Shown here: positions 45,139 to 54,109 of the stretch, one piece after another
Position numbering within the stretch: the stretch's first letter is position 1
Layout: the number at the start of each line of letters is the position of its first letter
Assembly (NCBI GenBank): GCA_949296805.1
Contig: CASFPO010000049.1
Span: 1-57,097 of the forward strand
From: an uncultured Bacillota bacterium
Lineage (GTDB): Bacteria > Bacillota > Clostridia > Christensenellales > UBA1242
Direction: 5' to 3'
Length of the DNA stretch: 57,097 nt
Notes under the pieces: generated by a model
Told to the model about the DNA's origin: nothing
What the model saw: only the letters and a program-made list of their open reading frames with translations
Database searches by the model: none
Position numbers and translations under genes: made by a program

Positions 45139-45761
45139 TCATATTTCTAACTCGCTACACAATTTATCCATTATTTTGTTGTGTGTCTCTGTGTTTTGCC
45201 TCTGTCCTAAATCAAGACCTCGGAAGTATGGAATAAAAATACTGCTATCTCCCACTTTGTATGATAATTCTATTCGCTCCGAACTATATGATTCTTCTAT
45301 TTTTCTATTAGTAGGGTCAACCAAAACCCATTTGCCATTAATATAACACTCGCAAAAAGCATGTCCTTTATGAGTCTTAAAGGCTTGGTTCTTCTTTAAC
45401 TTGAGTAGCCAATTATACTCCGCAGTATGCAAAAAAGTTGTGGCAAAACCTAGTTGGCGAGCAAAGGTAACAAATAAATTAGCGTAATCGGTACAACCAC
45501 TCGTCTTTCCACTTTCCCAAATTTCTTTGGCAGACCGCATAAATTTTTGCTTTTGAATGCTTTCTTCTTGCGAGTATTTTACACAATGATTGATCCACAA
45601 ACAAAGACCATTTAAAAGTTCCAAACTGGTTTCATCTTTTTGCTTATTTTTCAAATCAGTTGCCACTTTTCTGTAAACATAATCCCTATCTAAAAAGGTT
45701 GCGATAGAACCCCAAAATTTTTATACTGTTCAACATCCTCGAAATTATTAAGTGCTTTCAT
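45139..45761 (-). pseudogene. Transglutaminase-like protein, frameshifted
   Basis: The downstream frame has the transglutaminase core: SGCTDYANLF with the catalytic Cys, KGHAFCECYINGKWVLVD with His, and VDPTNRK with Asp. The gene should start at ATG 45761 (AGAAGGAG upstream): MKALNNFEDVEQYKNF reads well, then the frame breaks at TTTTGGGG (45710-45717) and resumes as GSIATFLDRDYVYRKVATDL. The total of 623 bases is one short of 208 codons, consistent with a single missing base. A sequencing error in the run is the alternative. Confidence 0.75.
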
Positions 45762-45934
45762 CAAAATGTTCGCTCCTTCTTAAAATATTGCAAATAGTGA
45801 TAATATATTAAATAATTTTCAGTTAAGTTTCTGTTTTTCTCAATTAAACAAACTTTTTCTTTTATTTTTACGCACGCTTTATAAATTTAAAAATTCAAAG
45901 CTCTATTTTGCGATAAAACTATAAATTTTAGTAT

Positions 45935-46468
45935 TTATTTGTATATATCTGACTTTAAAATTTCATAATATACTACATCATGATATTTATCAAACTTAAA
46001 CTCGTGTTCTCTCATTATGCCAACATATTTCATTCCAATTTTTTGCATAACTTTTCCACTTGCTGGATTAATATCCATATGCCTAGCATAAATGCTATTT
46101 AAATTTAAATTGTCAAACCCATATTCTACGATGGCTTTCGCTGCTTCTGTTGCTATTCCTCTGTTCCAGTATTTTTTTGCCACCCAATATCCTAACTCCG
46201 CTTTGTTTGAAGGTCTTTTAACGCTCAAACTAATGCTACCAACAACTTCATTAATATTTTCTTTTAATGCTATTGCAAAGGTGTATGCCGTTTGATCGTC
46301 AATTGCCTTTGAGGTATGTTTAATAAAGCTTTTTGCATCTTCAAGTGTGTATGGAAAAGGCATAGCTTATGTTGTCTTAGCCATATTAATGTCATTGCAC
46401 GCTTCGTAAACTTTTTTAGCATCTGCATCTTTGAACAGCCTCATTATAAGCCTATTTGTTTCTATCAT
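45935..46468 (-). pseudogene. GNAT acetyltransferase (RimJ-like), premature stop
   Basis: An N-acetyltransferase of the RimJ/RimL type with the acetyl-CoA region YWNRGIATEAAKAIVEYGF and NPASGKVMQKIGMKYVG. The natural start is ATG 46468 (TAGGAG upstream), giving MIETNRLIMRLFKDADAKK, a typical family start. Codon 34 is TAA (46367-46369) in phase with the rest, where a TTA Leu would fit (KTT-Leu-AMPFPYTLEDA). One base change explains the break. The remaining 142 residues from 46363 lack the first strand and are probably not functional. Confidence 0.75.
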
Positions 46469-46792
46469 AATTTCTCCTAATAAATTTATAGCATATGCAA
46501 ATTTGCTTGTCAAGAAAAATTATAACTTACAAAATTGGTAACACAAAAGTAAAAAAAAATCCCCGATTTGTTCTAAAACTAAAAATGTTGCTGAATTCTT
46601 GGTTCAAAAGAGCAACTAAAATGTAAACAATATTGTATTACAGTATGGACATATAAATTACATCATTATTCCACATACACCATGTATAACAATTTAAAAC
46701 GATACAAACTAAAAAGATTCCAATCTTTGCAGTGGAGATAAAAAACTCAATAAGAAAAGGTTGGTTGAGCATATCTGTCGGTTAGACCACTA
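46469..46792. other. Intergenic region without a recognised gene
   Basis: No ORF with a ribosome site is seen. A 26-codon open stretch on the plus strand (about 46712-46797) encodes KKRLVEHICRLDHYYS and looks like the end of a protein, but has no start. It is probably debris from an earlier insertion. Confidence 0.35.
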
Positions 46793-47101
46793 TTATTCCA
46801 TATAGCTCACTTTTTTACCCGTTTTTATTGCATATTCAATTTCTGATTTTGTGCTTTCTCCAATATATCCACCCTTATTTATAACAAAAACTTCGTCAGC
46901 CATATCTATTTTTCTTTTATGCATATCGTCAAGCATTTCTTTTGTATTTTCTGTCCAAACCTCGTCATTACCAGAATGACCAAATAGACCTACAGAAATA
47001 ACAATATTACCTTCAAGCGTAAGTCTTTTTTGTTCTTTTAAAAAATCATCTTTAAATTTAGTGCTACCACAAAGAGTAATAACTTTATATTTCCCAACCA
47101 T
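46793..47101 (-). CDS. Nucleoside 2-deoxyribosyltransferase-like protein
   Basis: The 102 residues have the Rossmann-like pattern VITLCGSTKFKDDF (nucleotide-binding start), DDMHKRKIDMADEVFVIN and GGYIGESTKSEIEYAIKTGKKV, where the Glu in GES/SEIE is the likely nucleophile region of deoxyribosyltransferase/DUF4406-type proteins. Short for an enzyme that salvages nucleosides; many homologues are found in phages and defence loci. Its stop lies immediately before the debris region, and TAAGG lies close upstream of the ATG. Confidence 0.75.
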   Translation of the reverse strand: MVGKYKVITLCGSTKFKDDFLKEQKRLTLEGNIVISVGLFGHSGNDEVWTENTKEMLDDMHKRKIDMADEVFVINKGGYIGESTKSEIEYAIKTGKKVSYME

Positions 47102-47505
47102 ACCTTACCTCTAAGCATATTTTATCACAATTATAAAAAATCTCCAATTAAAAAACACGAACTCTAACAAATTCCTAAAGTTTGTATTTTCACTAATGGT
47201 GGGCGTTAGATTGTCGAACCGTACCAAATATGCCCTAAAATAAAGGGTTTTAGCAATTTGAAGGTATCTATTTTGTCATTTTTCAAACTGCCTTAAATTT
47301 AGATAAATACTGTTATATCTCTCGCCAAATCAAAACTTTTAAATTTTGTTTTATACACTTTTTCATAGTGTTCTTTTTTTATTATATCATAGTTTGTGTA
47401 ATTGTCAAAATAAAGAAAACAATCTCTATTTTGAATATGGTTGTCAATATGAAAAAATTGCTGTTGACGATTTTGAAACAGTAAACGATTAAAAGGAGAA
47501 AAATT
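47102..47505. other. Intergenic region before the ArdA-like gene
   Basis: No complete gene is seen. A plus-strand frame ending at TAA before 47490 (KENNLYFEYGCQYEKIAVDDFETVND) reads like the tail of a small protein but lacks a clear start. A short stem (CCCTAAAA/TTTTAGC region, about 47232-47254) is present. Confidence 0.35.
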
Positions 47506-47793
47506 ATGTGCGAAATACAAATGGTTATTGGCTCTTGGGGTTCATACAATGAATGCAACGAAAGAGCATTAGGTTCAAAATGGCTAAATCTTTCAGATTA
47601 TGAAGATTGGAACGAGGTTGAACCATTACCTTCAAAAAGTATTATTCCTGACAATATAGCCGAATTGGAACAAAAAGCAATAGATAAATTAGAACTTTTA
47701 ACCGAAGATGATATAAACAAAAATACTAACTTATCATTTTTCTGTTCAAATCAATATTTTGCAATTAAATCAAAACGAAACAAAAAAACATAG
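47506..47793 (+). CDS. ArdA-like antirestriction domain protein (short)
   Basis: The 95 residues begin MVIGSWGSYNECNERALGSKWLNL (after CEIQ), which follows the ArdA pattern in which a short strand, a YN(E) turn and a 'G-K-W-hydrophobic' motif recur. ArdA proteins mimic DNA and block type I restriction enzymes; full ones have about 165 residues, so this would be a single domain. The segment EVEPLPSKSIIPDNIAELEQKAIDKLELLTEDD is strongly acidic. AAGGAG precedes the ATG, and the terminator overlaps its end. Confidence 0.5.
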   Translation: MCEIQMVIGSWGSYNECNERALGSKWLNLSDYEDWNEVEPLPSKSIIPDNIAELEQKAIDKLELLTEDDINKNTNLSFFCSNQYFAIKSKRNKKT

Positions 47794-47818
47794 AGAACTC
47801 AAAACTCTATGCTTTTTT
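47789..47818. terminator. Convergent bidirectional terminator
   Basis: CATAGAG, 9-base loop, CTCTATG, then T residues on the plus strand and, read the other way, seven T residues. It serves both the ArdA-like gene and the minus-strand nuclease gene. Confidence 0.8.
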
Positions 47819-47850
47819 GTAAAAATTCGAGCAAAAAACAATTATTGCGA

Positions 47851-48639
47851 TTATTTTATAATTTTAGGGTCTATTCCATTAATACCATATTTACTATATT
47901 CTATAGCAGGGACATTACCTAAGTCTTGCAACATCCTTAATAATTTAAAATAAGTAAATATCAATGGTGAATTTTCTTTATCTGTTATAATATTAAAATT
48001 CGCCAAATAAATTGGTTTATCATAAAATTTAGAAATCTCTGCATTATGTTTTATTTCACATGCATAGCAGGATAGACAGCAAATAAAATCAATTTCTTCA
48101 TTTTTAGATTTTGTAATTTCCGAAATATTCTTTTTTAAATTTTCCTCAACATTACCTACAGCCCATGAGCTTTTATATGTTAAAAGACCGCCAATTATTA
48201 TAGGTGCAGGTTTACCAATTTCATATCCTCTTATTGTATTAATTGGTGCTGATGTTCGAATAAGAGATTTTACACTATTAATTTTATTTTTGCAATAAAT
48301 TAATTGTTCCTTGCTTAAATCTTGTTTTACTTCAAATACAGCATAAACACTTTCTGCAGGAATGTACTTTTGTCCGTTGTTTTCAAATATTTTTGGTGAA
48401 AAGTGAGTATCGTATATAACAATATCCATTTGATCGCTACAATTTCCTTCGCAATCTATTACAAAAGCCTTTTCAGCACAATATCTTTTGGGGAAATTTT
48501 CATTAAACCATTTTCTCCATTCTTCTTCAGTTGCATCTCCTTTTGTCGGAGCATGCTCAAACCCATCATTTAATCCAAAGCTTGCCAGCATTTGGGCTTG
48601 TTTTAATTTAAATAATTCCTTAATGTCAACTTTTCTCAT
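47851..48639 (-). CDS. DUF6602-like protein with PD-(D/E)xK nuclease motif
   Basis: The 262 residues show KGDATEEEWRKWFNENFPKR, then DQMDIVIYD (Asp72) and, 30 residues later, AVFEVKQDL (Glu103-x-Lys105): the arrangement of a PD-(D/E)xK nuclease active site. The surrounding pattern (YIPAESVYAVFEVK) is that of DUF6602 proteins. It lies 7 bases after the nucleotidyltransferase gene with no ribosome site of its own, so translation is probably coupled. Likely the nuclease effector of that two-gene system. Confidence 0.7.
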   Translation of the reverse strand: MRKVDIKELFKLKQAQMLASFGLNDGFEHAPTKGDATEEEWRKWFNENFPKRYCAEKAFVIDCEGNCSDQMDIVIYDTHFSPKIFENNGQKYIPAESVYAVFEVKQDLSKEQLIYCKNKINSVKSLIRTSAPINTIRGYEIGKPAPIIIGGLLTYKSSWAVGNVEENLKKNISEITKSKNEEIDFICCLSCYACEIKHNAEISKFYDKPIYLANFNIITDKENSPLIFTYFKLLRMLQDLGNVPAIEYSKYGINGIDPKIIK

Positions 48640-48646
48640 TTACTTA

Positions 48647-49489
48647 TTACCATACAATTTTGTTCATAGTTACTTCATTACCATAGTCGTAACTTAAAGA
48701 ATCAATTGCTGCCTTCCTTATATTTTCTTTTTCTGAATATGTCAATGTATCTGCTATATTATTATTAGTATTAGCAGGATCGATAATTCTTCTATAAAGT
48801 ATAGTATCTCTCAATGTTTCAAAAACTTTTTTAACATTATTATAAAGAGATGAAGTTCTTTGATGTTTTAAAACTTCACAAGTTATAATTTCGATTGCAA
48901 TAGATGGCAATTCAAGATTGTGGCAATCTCTCCAAATTTTTAAAACCATCATTTCATCCGTTAATCCACTATTTCTTACCATGTCGATATGCAATTGGAT
49001 GTTTGTTAATGTATTACTATCATTTTTTCTTGAATAAATATTATGGTCATTATAATATCTATAATTTACATATGTAGAGTGATTCACTCTTTTTCCCGGA
49101 GTAACATCAATGCTACACCCATTATATGTAATTCCAATGGAAACATTTTGTTTACGTAAAGAATTTGTGGCGAAGCGTGGCTTTAAAAACGAGTAGAGGT
49201 CTTCATAATATTCCTTTACAGTATGTTGATTGTTTGGATCAGTAATGGATACAAAAATATCAACATCAGACTTGCCTTTAATTGCATCTCCCTTTGCTTT
49301 TGACCCAGATTTCATAGTTTCAATTGTTATACCGTTTCCCCAGTAATAATTTTGTGAATTATATTGTTGTTTCCATTGGTTAATTAGATCACAAAGATAT
49401 CTATAAGATTGTTCTTCATTACGATTGTATTGATAGTTGTTTGATTTTTTGTATAATAAATTTCTCAAATAATCATTTACGGTCTCCAT
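48647..49489 (-). CDS. CD-NTase/OAS-like nucleotidyltransferase
   Basis: The 280 residues contain the polymerase-beta type active site GSKAKGDAIKGKSDVDIFV (Gly62-Ser63, Asp75 and Asp77) and the third acid in CSIDVTPG (Asp128). The C-terminal OAS-like helical part includes MLKIWRDCHNLELPSIAIE. These enzymes make oligonucleotide second messengers in CBASS-type defence. I chose the ATG at 49489 (AAGGAG upstream; TATAAT further up near 49530). It is followed by the PD-(D/E)xK gene, so together they look like a short anti-phage signalling system. Confidence 0.8.
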   Translation of the reverse strand: METVNDYLRNLLYKKSNNYQYNRNEEQSYRYLCDLINQWKQQYNSQNYYWGNGITIETMKSGSKAKGDAIKGKSDVDIFVSITDPNNQHTVKEYYEDLYSFLKPRFATNSLRKQNVSIGITYNGCSIDVTPGKRVNHSTYVNYRYYNDHNIYSRKNDSNTLTNIQLHIDMVRNSGLTDEMMVLKIWRDCHNLELPSIAIEIITCEVLKHQRTSSLYNNVKKVFETLRDTILYRRIIDPANTNNNIADTLTYSEKENIRKAAIDSLSYDYGNEVTMNKIVW

Positions 49490-49768
49490 ACTTTTCTCCT
49501 TGCCTACCCAATATAAGACATTATAACATATTTTCAAAATTTTTCAATATTCAAAACAAAAAAGAAAAATATTCTTACTAATTTTTGTATCATTTAATTG
49601 TATATCAAACATTAAATGATATTTTAAAAAAGTTATCATTTATTTCATTATAGTAATTTAAAACATGGTTAAAGAGAAAAAATTATTTAAGTTTCTTTTA
49701 GTTTAAATTGACTTTATCTATTTTTAAAATTCTTTAATTAAATCATAAGCATTAATTTTATAAATAAA
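49490..49768. other. AT-rich gap with promoter of the nucleotidyltransferase unit
   Basis: On the minus strand TTGAAA, about 16 bases and TATAAT lie about 45 bases before the gene start (region 49515-49550). The rest is AT-rich without ORF or strong hairpin. Bases 49797-49880, beyond the Avs-like terminator, hold nothing recognised. Confidence 0.45.
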
Positions 49769-49796
49769 AAACGTACCAAAGAGCATTTGGTACGTT
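49769..49796 (-). terminator. Terminator of the Avs-like gene
   Basis: AACGTACCAAA, loop GAGCA, TTTGGTACGTT, followed on the minus strand by TTTTTTATTTA. Confidence 0.8.
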
Positions 49797-49880
49797 AAAA
49801 GAATTCATGGCGGCACCAACACTATCCAGATTGAACTAAAATTCTGTAATAATTGTATTTTAAAGATTTTATCTAGATAG

Positions 49881-52800
49881 TTAAATGGGTCGTGTCAGAA
49901 CTTCACATAAGGATACAAATCTTTCAAATAACATGGTCGATATTTCTTTGTTTCCTTGGTAAGATAATATTGACATATATAAACCACAATATCCAGAATT
50001 TTCAATTAAATAATTGTTCATTTTATTTTTAACTTCTTGGTTTGTACAGTTTAAAGAAAGAGAGATAATTGGGTGTAATGTTTTTCCTACCATGTATTCA
50101 TTAGGGAAATATTTTTCTTTCAATATTTTGAAAAATAAATCCACATCTATATTTTCATCGTTCAATATATTGTTCCAATAATTATAAGACGCCTGGGTAT
50201 AATCAATTTTTGAATTCTTGTTATCTACTTTTGTTTTTAAATTTGAAACATTGTTGTTAACAATATTTAAATCCTTTGTTAAGTCTAATTTTGATAAAGT
50301 ATAAATTTCAGTAGCATCTAAATATAATTTCCCTGATTTTGATAGGTGCTGTTTTAAATCAGACAATAAATTATCAAATTTATCAAAATTTGTATTATAA
50401 TTAATTGCATGTATTAAATATTTAGCAAAATATTCGTGATATTCCTCGGGGTCAGACGATATGTTTTTTATATATGAATTTGTGCGAATTTCTTCAACTT
50501 GTTCATATGGTATTCCATTTTTCAGTAGTCTTATAAAGAAAGAGAATATTATATTGCTATAATTATAATCGTTGTTTTCTAGCCATTTTAAAATATGAAT
50601 GATTTTCTTTTTATCAATCACATTAATATTTTGAAATAGATGTTCGATATTTTTATAATGACAACATTCATAAGAATTTTTATCAATCCACTCTATCATT
50701 TTTAAGATTTTGCAAATATATTTAAATTCTGTATTGCTGTTAAAATAATTGTGTGATATTAATGTAACAAAAGAGTCAATTAAATATCTTTCAACTATAA
50801 CATCGCCTTTCCAACCATGATAAAGATAAGATTTTGAATATCCTTCCATAAAATAATATAAACTTTTAGATTTGTTTTTCTCAACATACAAATATGATAA
50901 CTGAAAAAATAAATCTACTCTTTCTTGTAGAGAAGAAAATTCGTTTATGTTTTTTATAGAATCAAAATCGTAAATATCTTTAATTTTATCAAAAATAGAA
51001 CGATTCTTTTCTTTTAATATAGCTAATAATTGAATGTTTAAAAATTCAAAATTTAGCAAATTTTCAATTAAACTTATAGAGAAATTGACATCTATTAATT
51101 TTGAAGTGACAAGCATTATAATGTATTGTGCATAAATATTGCATATTCCTGTTGAATATCTATGTTTTAGTTCATTAAAAAACTTAATAAATTCAGGGAT
51201 AAATGCAGAAGTACTAATTGTTTTATTAAGTAGGTTACCAAGCAAATCACTAAAATGAACCATATCGTAGTTTTTAATTTTCCACTTGAAATAATGAGAA
51301 GCATAAATTAAATCGGCATCTTCAAATATGTTTAAATATGCTGTTGTTTTATTGATTTTATTTAAAAGTTCATTTTCATCAATTAAAATATCAATTGTGT
51401 ATATTCTTAATATATCATAATAGGAATCGCCTTTATTTTGACTTAATAAATTATATACAAAAGTTTTAATTCGTTCATTGTTTGGCATGTAAACTAAATT
51501 AGGACAGAATATTGCTTTTGCAAATAATTTATGAAACTTTGCAGGTATAATTTTATCAAGATTGTTTAAGGAGTTATTAAACGAAAAAGCATTTTCAAGA
51601 TATTGTGAAAAAATTTCAATTCTGTTATAATTCATATTATCAAGCAATATATCTTCAAAATTTTTCATAAACGCTTTTATAAAACTATTAAGATTTTTAA
51701 AATCTTTATTTTTTAACCAAACCAAAGGAGAAACACTTATTTCTTTTGGTAAAAGTGTATTAAATTTGCTTGTCAAAATTGGAGATTTAGATATTTTATT
51801 AAAAATAGGTGCTATTCGATTCCCATATTCCATTTCAATATTTGAATATTTTGTATTGAAAATAGAATTAACGTCAATAACCTTTTTTATGAGATTATTA
51901 TTTTCTATTAAATTACAAAACGTATTATCGTCGTAATTATTTAATGTTGAATAAAACCAATCGCTTAACATAAATGCTGGTAAGTCAAAGCCGAATAGTT
52001 TATCATTGCCGATATAAGCGTTATATATGTTATATTCTAATATATCTGATAATTCTTTTCTTTTTAATACATTATCGTGTAATTTTCTCATAAATATATT
52101 TTCAAATAATTCTATATCTTCAACAATTTTATATGTTTTTAAAATACTTAAATTCGTTTTATAAAGTTCATATATTTTGTTGGATAAAAAGTATTCATAC
52201 ATGCGCTTATGGGTAAAGTATAAATTATTGTCAGTTATGGATAATATCGAACTATCGGTTAAAAGTCTGTTTATTTCGTTATACAGTTGGTAGTTGCCTA
52301 ATTTTAAAACACTGTGACAAATTTCATAAAATGACCTTAAACTCACAACTGAGGACTTATTCTTGAATAGCAAAATTGCAACTTCTTCTAAAATATTGTA
52401 TAAATACTGCATTTGAGGCAAAGGAAGTTTCATATTCTTGTTGCAATCTTTTAATTTTAGATTAATTATTTGAGTTATAATTTCGTTTGTGTTTTCTTCA
52501 TATTTTATTCCTTCAAAATTACTAGCAATCAAATCTAAAAAGTATGGTTCAGATAAAACATCTTTTAAACTTTCATTATTTATAAAAATTTTCGTAAATA
52601 GTTCATAGTTATTTTCGTCTAAAATTTTTTCAACATATGATTTCTTTTGGTTTTCATACAATGGTTCAATTGTAAACTTTTCGCAGTTGTCAATGTTGCT
52701 AATAATGTTATTTGTCAAAGAAGATGTTCTACAACTAATGAAGATGGTAGAGATTGATTGATTTAATGATAATTCAGATAAGTATGTAAAAAATTCATTT

Positions 52801-53681
52801 CTTTGTTCGTTATTTAATTCGTCTATTGCATCAAAAAATATTTGGATTTTATGATGACTTTTATCAGTAGTCAAATTTGATAGATAAAGATTTAACACAT
52901 CTTTATATTTTTTAGAGTGAATTTTAAAATCAAAAAACACATTAAAAGTTTTATTGTTTATAGATGTCGCAACAAAGTTTTCATCTGTATCAAAAATTGT
53001 ATCTTTGTAATTATAGAGATAATATAAACAAACAGATTTGCCTAGTCCAGCATTACCTAATATTATATTAATTTTCTTATAAAAATTATATTTGGGCAAC
53101 TCTGAAAGTTTATATGATGATGATTTCAAATTTAAATCAATTAATTTTGTGCTTATAATCTCGTCTATTTTGGGATTAGTGTAACATGTGTGGCTTTCAA
53201 AATAGGTTAATCTAGCATCTTTAAAAAAGATGTTATAAACAATATTATAATCATTGTCTGCAATTTCTTTTAAAATAGAGTCGTTTGAAATTTCTATTAA
53301 TTCAACATTTATTTCTTTGAGTTTTTTAATTATTTTAGAATAACCCACTGATGTTTTTGTTAAATCTTGATTACAATACAAGACCAAATAATCCAATTTC
53401 TTATCAAATTTATTTAAGTAAGTTTTTAAAGACTTTATTGATTTTAATATTTGCTTATAATCAATTTTATTTTTGAAATATTTTGATTGAAAACCATAAT
53501 ATTTTTTATCTTTATCAAATAATATAGGTTCAGTTTCAATTCCTGGATTGTTATGTGATTTTATTAATAAAGGTGCATTAAATTTGTAAGAAAAAAGATA
53601 ATAACACATTTTTTCAAATGCATTCTCAATATTTTTACTATTTTTATTATTAAAACTTTGCCAGTCAATTAATTCTTCCAT
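49881..53681 (-). CDS. Avs-like STAND NTPase with N-terminal nuclease domain
   Basis: The 1,266 residues have an N-terminal Mrr/Cap4-like PD-(D/E)xK region (DWQSFNNKNSKNIENAFE, GIETEP with Glu49, GFQSKYF with Gln65/Lys67). A NACHT-type ATPase follows with Walker A GNAGLGKS (209-216), Walker B IQIFFDAIDEL and sensor FISCRT. A long helical repeat C-terminus (about 500-1266) would recognise the target. This order is that of Avs antiviral STAND proteins, which detect a phage protein and switch on the nuclease. TTTGAGCC/AAAGGGG precedes the ATG. No partner gene is in frame with it. Confidence 0.8.
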   Translation of the reverse strand: MEELIDWQSFNNKNSKNIENAFEKMCYYLFSYKFNAPLLIKSHNNPGIETEPILFDKDKKYYGFQSKYFKNKIDYKQILKSIKSLKTYLNKFDKKLDYLVLYCNQDLTKTSVGYSKIIKKLKEINVELIEISNDSILKEIADNDYNIVYNIFFKDARLTYFESHTCYTNPKIDEIISTKLIDLNLKSSSYKLSELPKYNFYKKINIILGNAGLGKSVCLYYLYNYKDTIFDTDENFVATSINNKTFNVFFDFKIHSKKYKDVLNLYLSNLTTDKSHHKIQIFFDAIDELNNEQRNEFFTYLSELSLNQSISTIFISCRTSSLTNNIISNIDNCEKFTIEPLYENQKKSYVEKILDENNYELFTKIFINNESLKDVLSEPYFLDLIASNFEGIKYEENTNEIITQIINLKLKDCNKNMKLPLPQMQYLYNILEEVAILLFKNKSSVVSLRSFYEICHSVLKLGNYQLYNEINRLLTDSSILSITDNNLYFTHKRMYEYFLSNKIYELYKTNLSILKTYKIVEDIELFENIFMRKLHDNVLKRKELSDILEYNIYNAYIGNDKLFGFDLPAFMLSDWFYSTLNNYDDNTFCNLIENNNLIKKVIDVNSIFNTKYSNIEMEYGNRIAPIFNKISKSPILTSKFNTLLPKEISVSPLVWLKNKDFKNLNSFIKAFMKNFEDILLDNMNYNRIEIFSQYLENAFSFNNSLNNLDKIIPAKFHKLFAKAIFCPNLVYMPNNERIKTFVYNLLSQNKGDSYYDILRIYTIDILIDENELLNKINKTTAYLNIFEDADLIYASHYFKWKIKNYDMVHFSDLLGNLLNKTISTSAFIPEFIKFFNELKHRYSTGICNIYAQYIIMLVTSKLIDVNFSISLIENLLNFEFLNIQLLAILKEKNRSIFDKIKDIYDFDSIKNINEFSSLQERVDLFFQLSYLYVEKNKSKSLYYFMEGYSKSYLYHGWKGDVIVERYLIDSFVTLISHNYFNSNTEFKYICKILKMIEWIDKNSYECCHYKNIEHLFQNINVIDKKKIIHILKWLENNDYNYSNIIFSFFIRLLKNGIPYEQVEEIRTNSYIKNISSDPEEYHEYFAKYLIHAINYNTNFDKFDNLLSDLKQHLSKSGKLYLDATEIYTLSKLDLTKDLNIVNNNVSNLKTKVDNKNSKIDYTQASYNYWNNILNDENIDVDLFFKILKEKYFPNEYMVGKTLHPIISLSLNCTNQEVKNKMNNYLIENSGYCGLYMSILSYQGNKEISTMLFERFVSLCEVLTRPI

Positions 53682-53782
53682 ATATTCCCCTTTGAGCCAT
53701 TATATCATATCAATTGAATAAATTAATGAAAATTGAGTAATTTTTATAAAATATGTGTTATAATGTCCGTAGGAGCAAATTT

Positions 53783-54109
53783 ATGAAAATATATAACAAA
53801 CTTGTTAGAGATAAAATTCCAGAGATTATTGCTGGTGATAACGGAAAAACTTGTGTAACAAGAATTATGGAAGATGATGAATATTTAGAAACTCTTAATA
53901 CAAAAATGAAAGAAGAATTGAAAGAATATTTAGAAAGTGGAGAAGTGGAAGAACTTGCTGATTTAGAAGAAGTTTTAAGAGCAATTCTTGATGTTAAAGG
54001 TGTTTCTTATGAAGAATTTGAAAAAATAAGAAATTCAAAGGTTGAAAAAAGAGGTGCTTTCAAAAAGAAAATCTTTCTTGAAAGCGTAAGCGAAAAGAAT
54101 GATAAATAA
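53783..54109 (+). CDS. MazG-like nucleotide pyrophosphohydrolase
   Basis: The 108 residues begin KIYNKLVRDKIPEII, the standard start of small MazG-like/phosphoribosyl-ATP pyrophosphohydrolase-fold proteins, and contain the metal-binding acidic helices EELKEYLES and EELADLEEVLRAILD. They hydrolyse NTPs and are common in phage defence and housecleaning. Start at ATG 53783 (TAGGAG upstream); an in-frame ATG ten codons before has no such site. Its stop overlaps the start of the next gene (ATGATAAATAA), so they form one unit. Confidence 0.85.
   Translation: MKIYNKLVRDKIPEIIAGDNGKTCVTRIMEDDEYLETLNTKMKEELKEYLESGEVEELADLEEVLRAILDVKGVSYEEFEKIRNSKVEKRGAFKKKIFLESVSEKNDK

Noticed and set aside
46712-46797. 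Start-less frame encoding KKRLVEHICRLDHYYS
   Set aside because: Too short and without a start; kept only as possible debris in the intergenic note.
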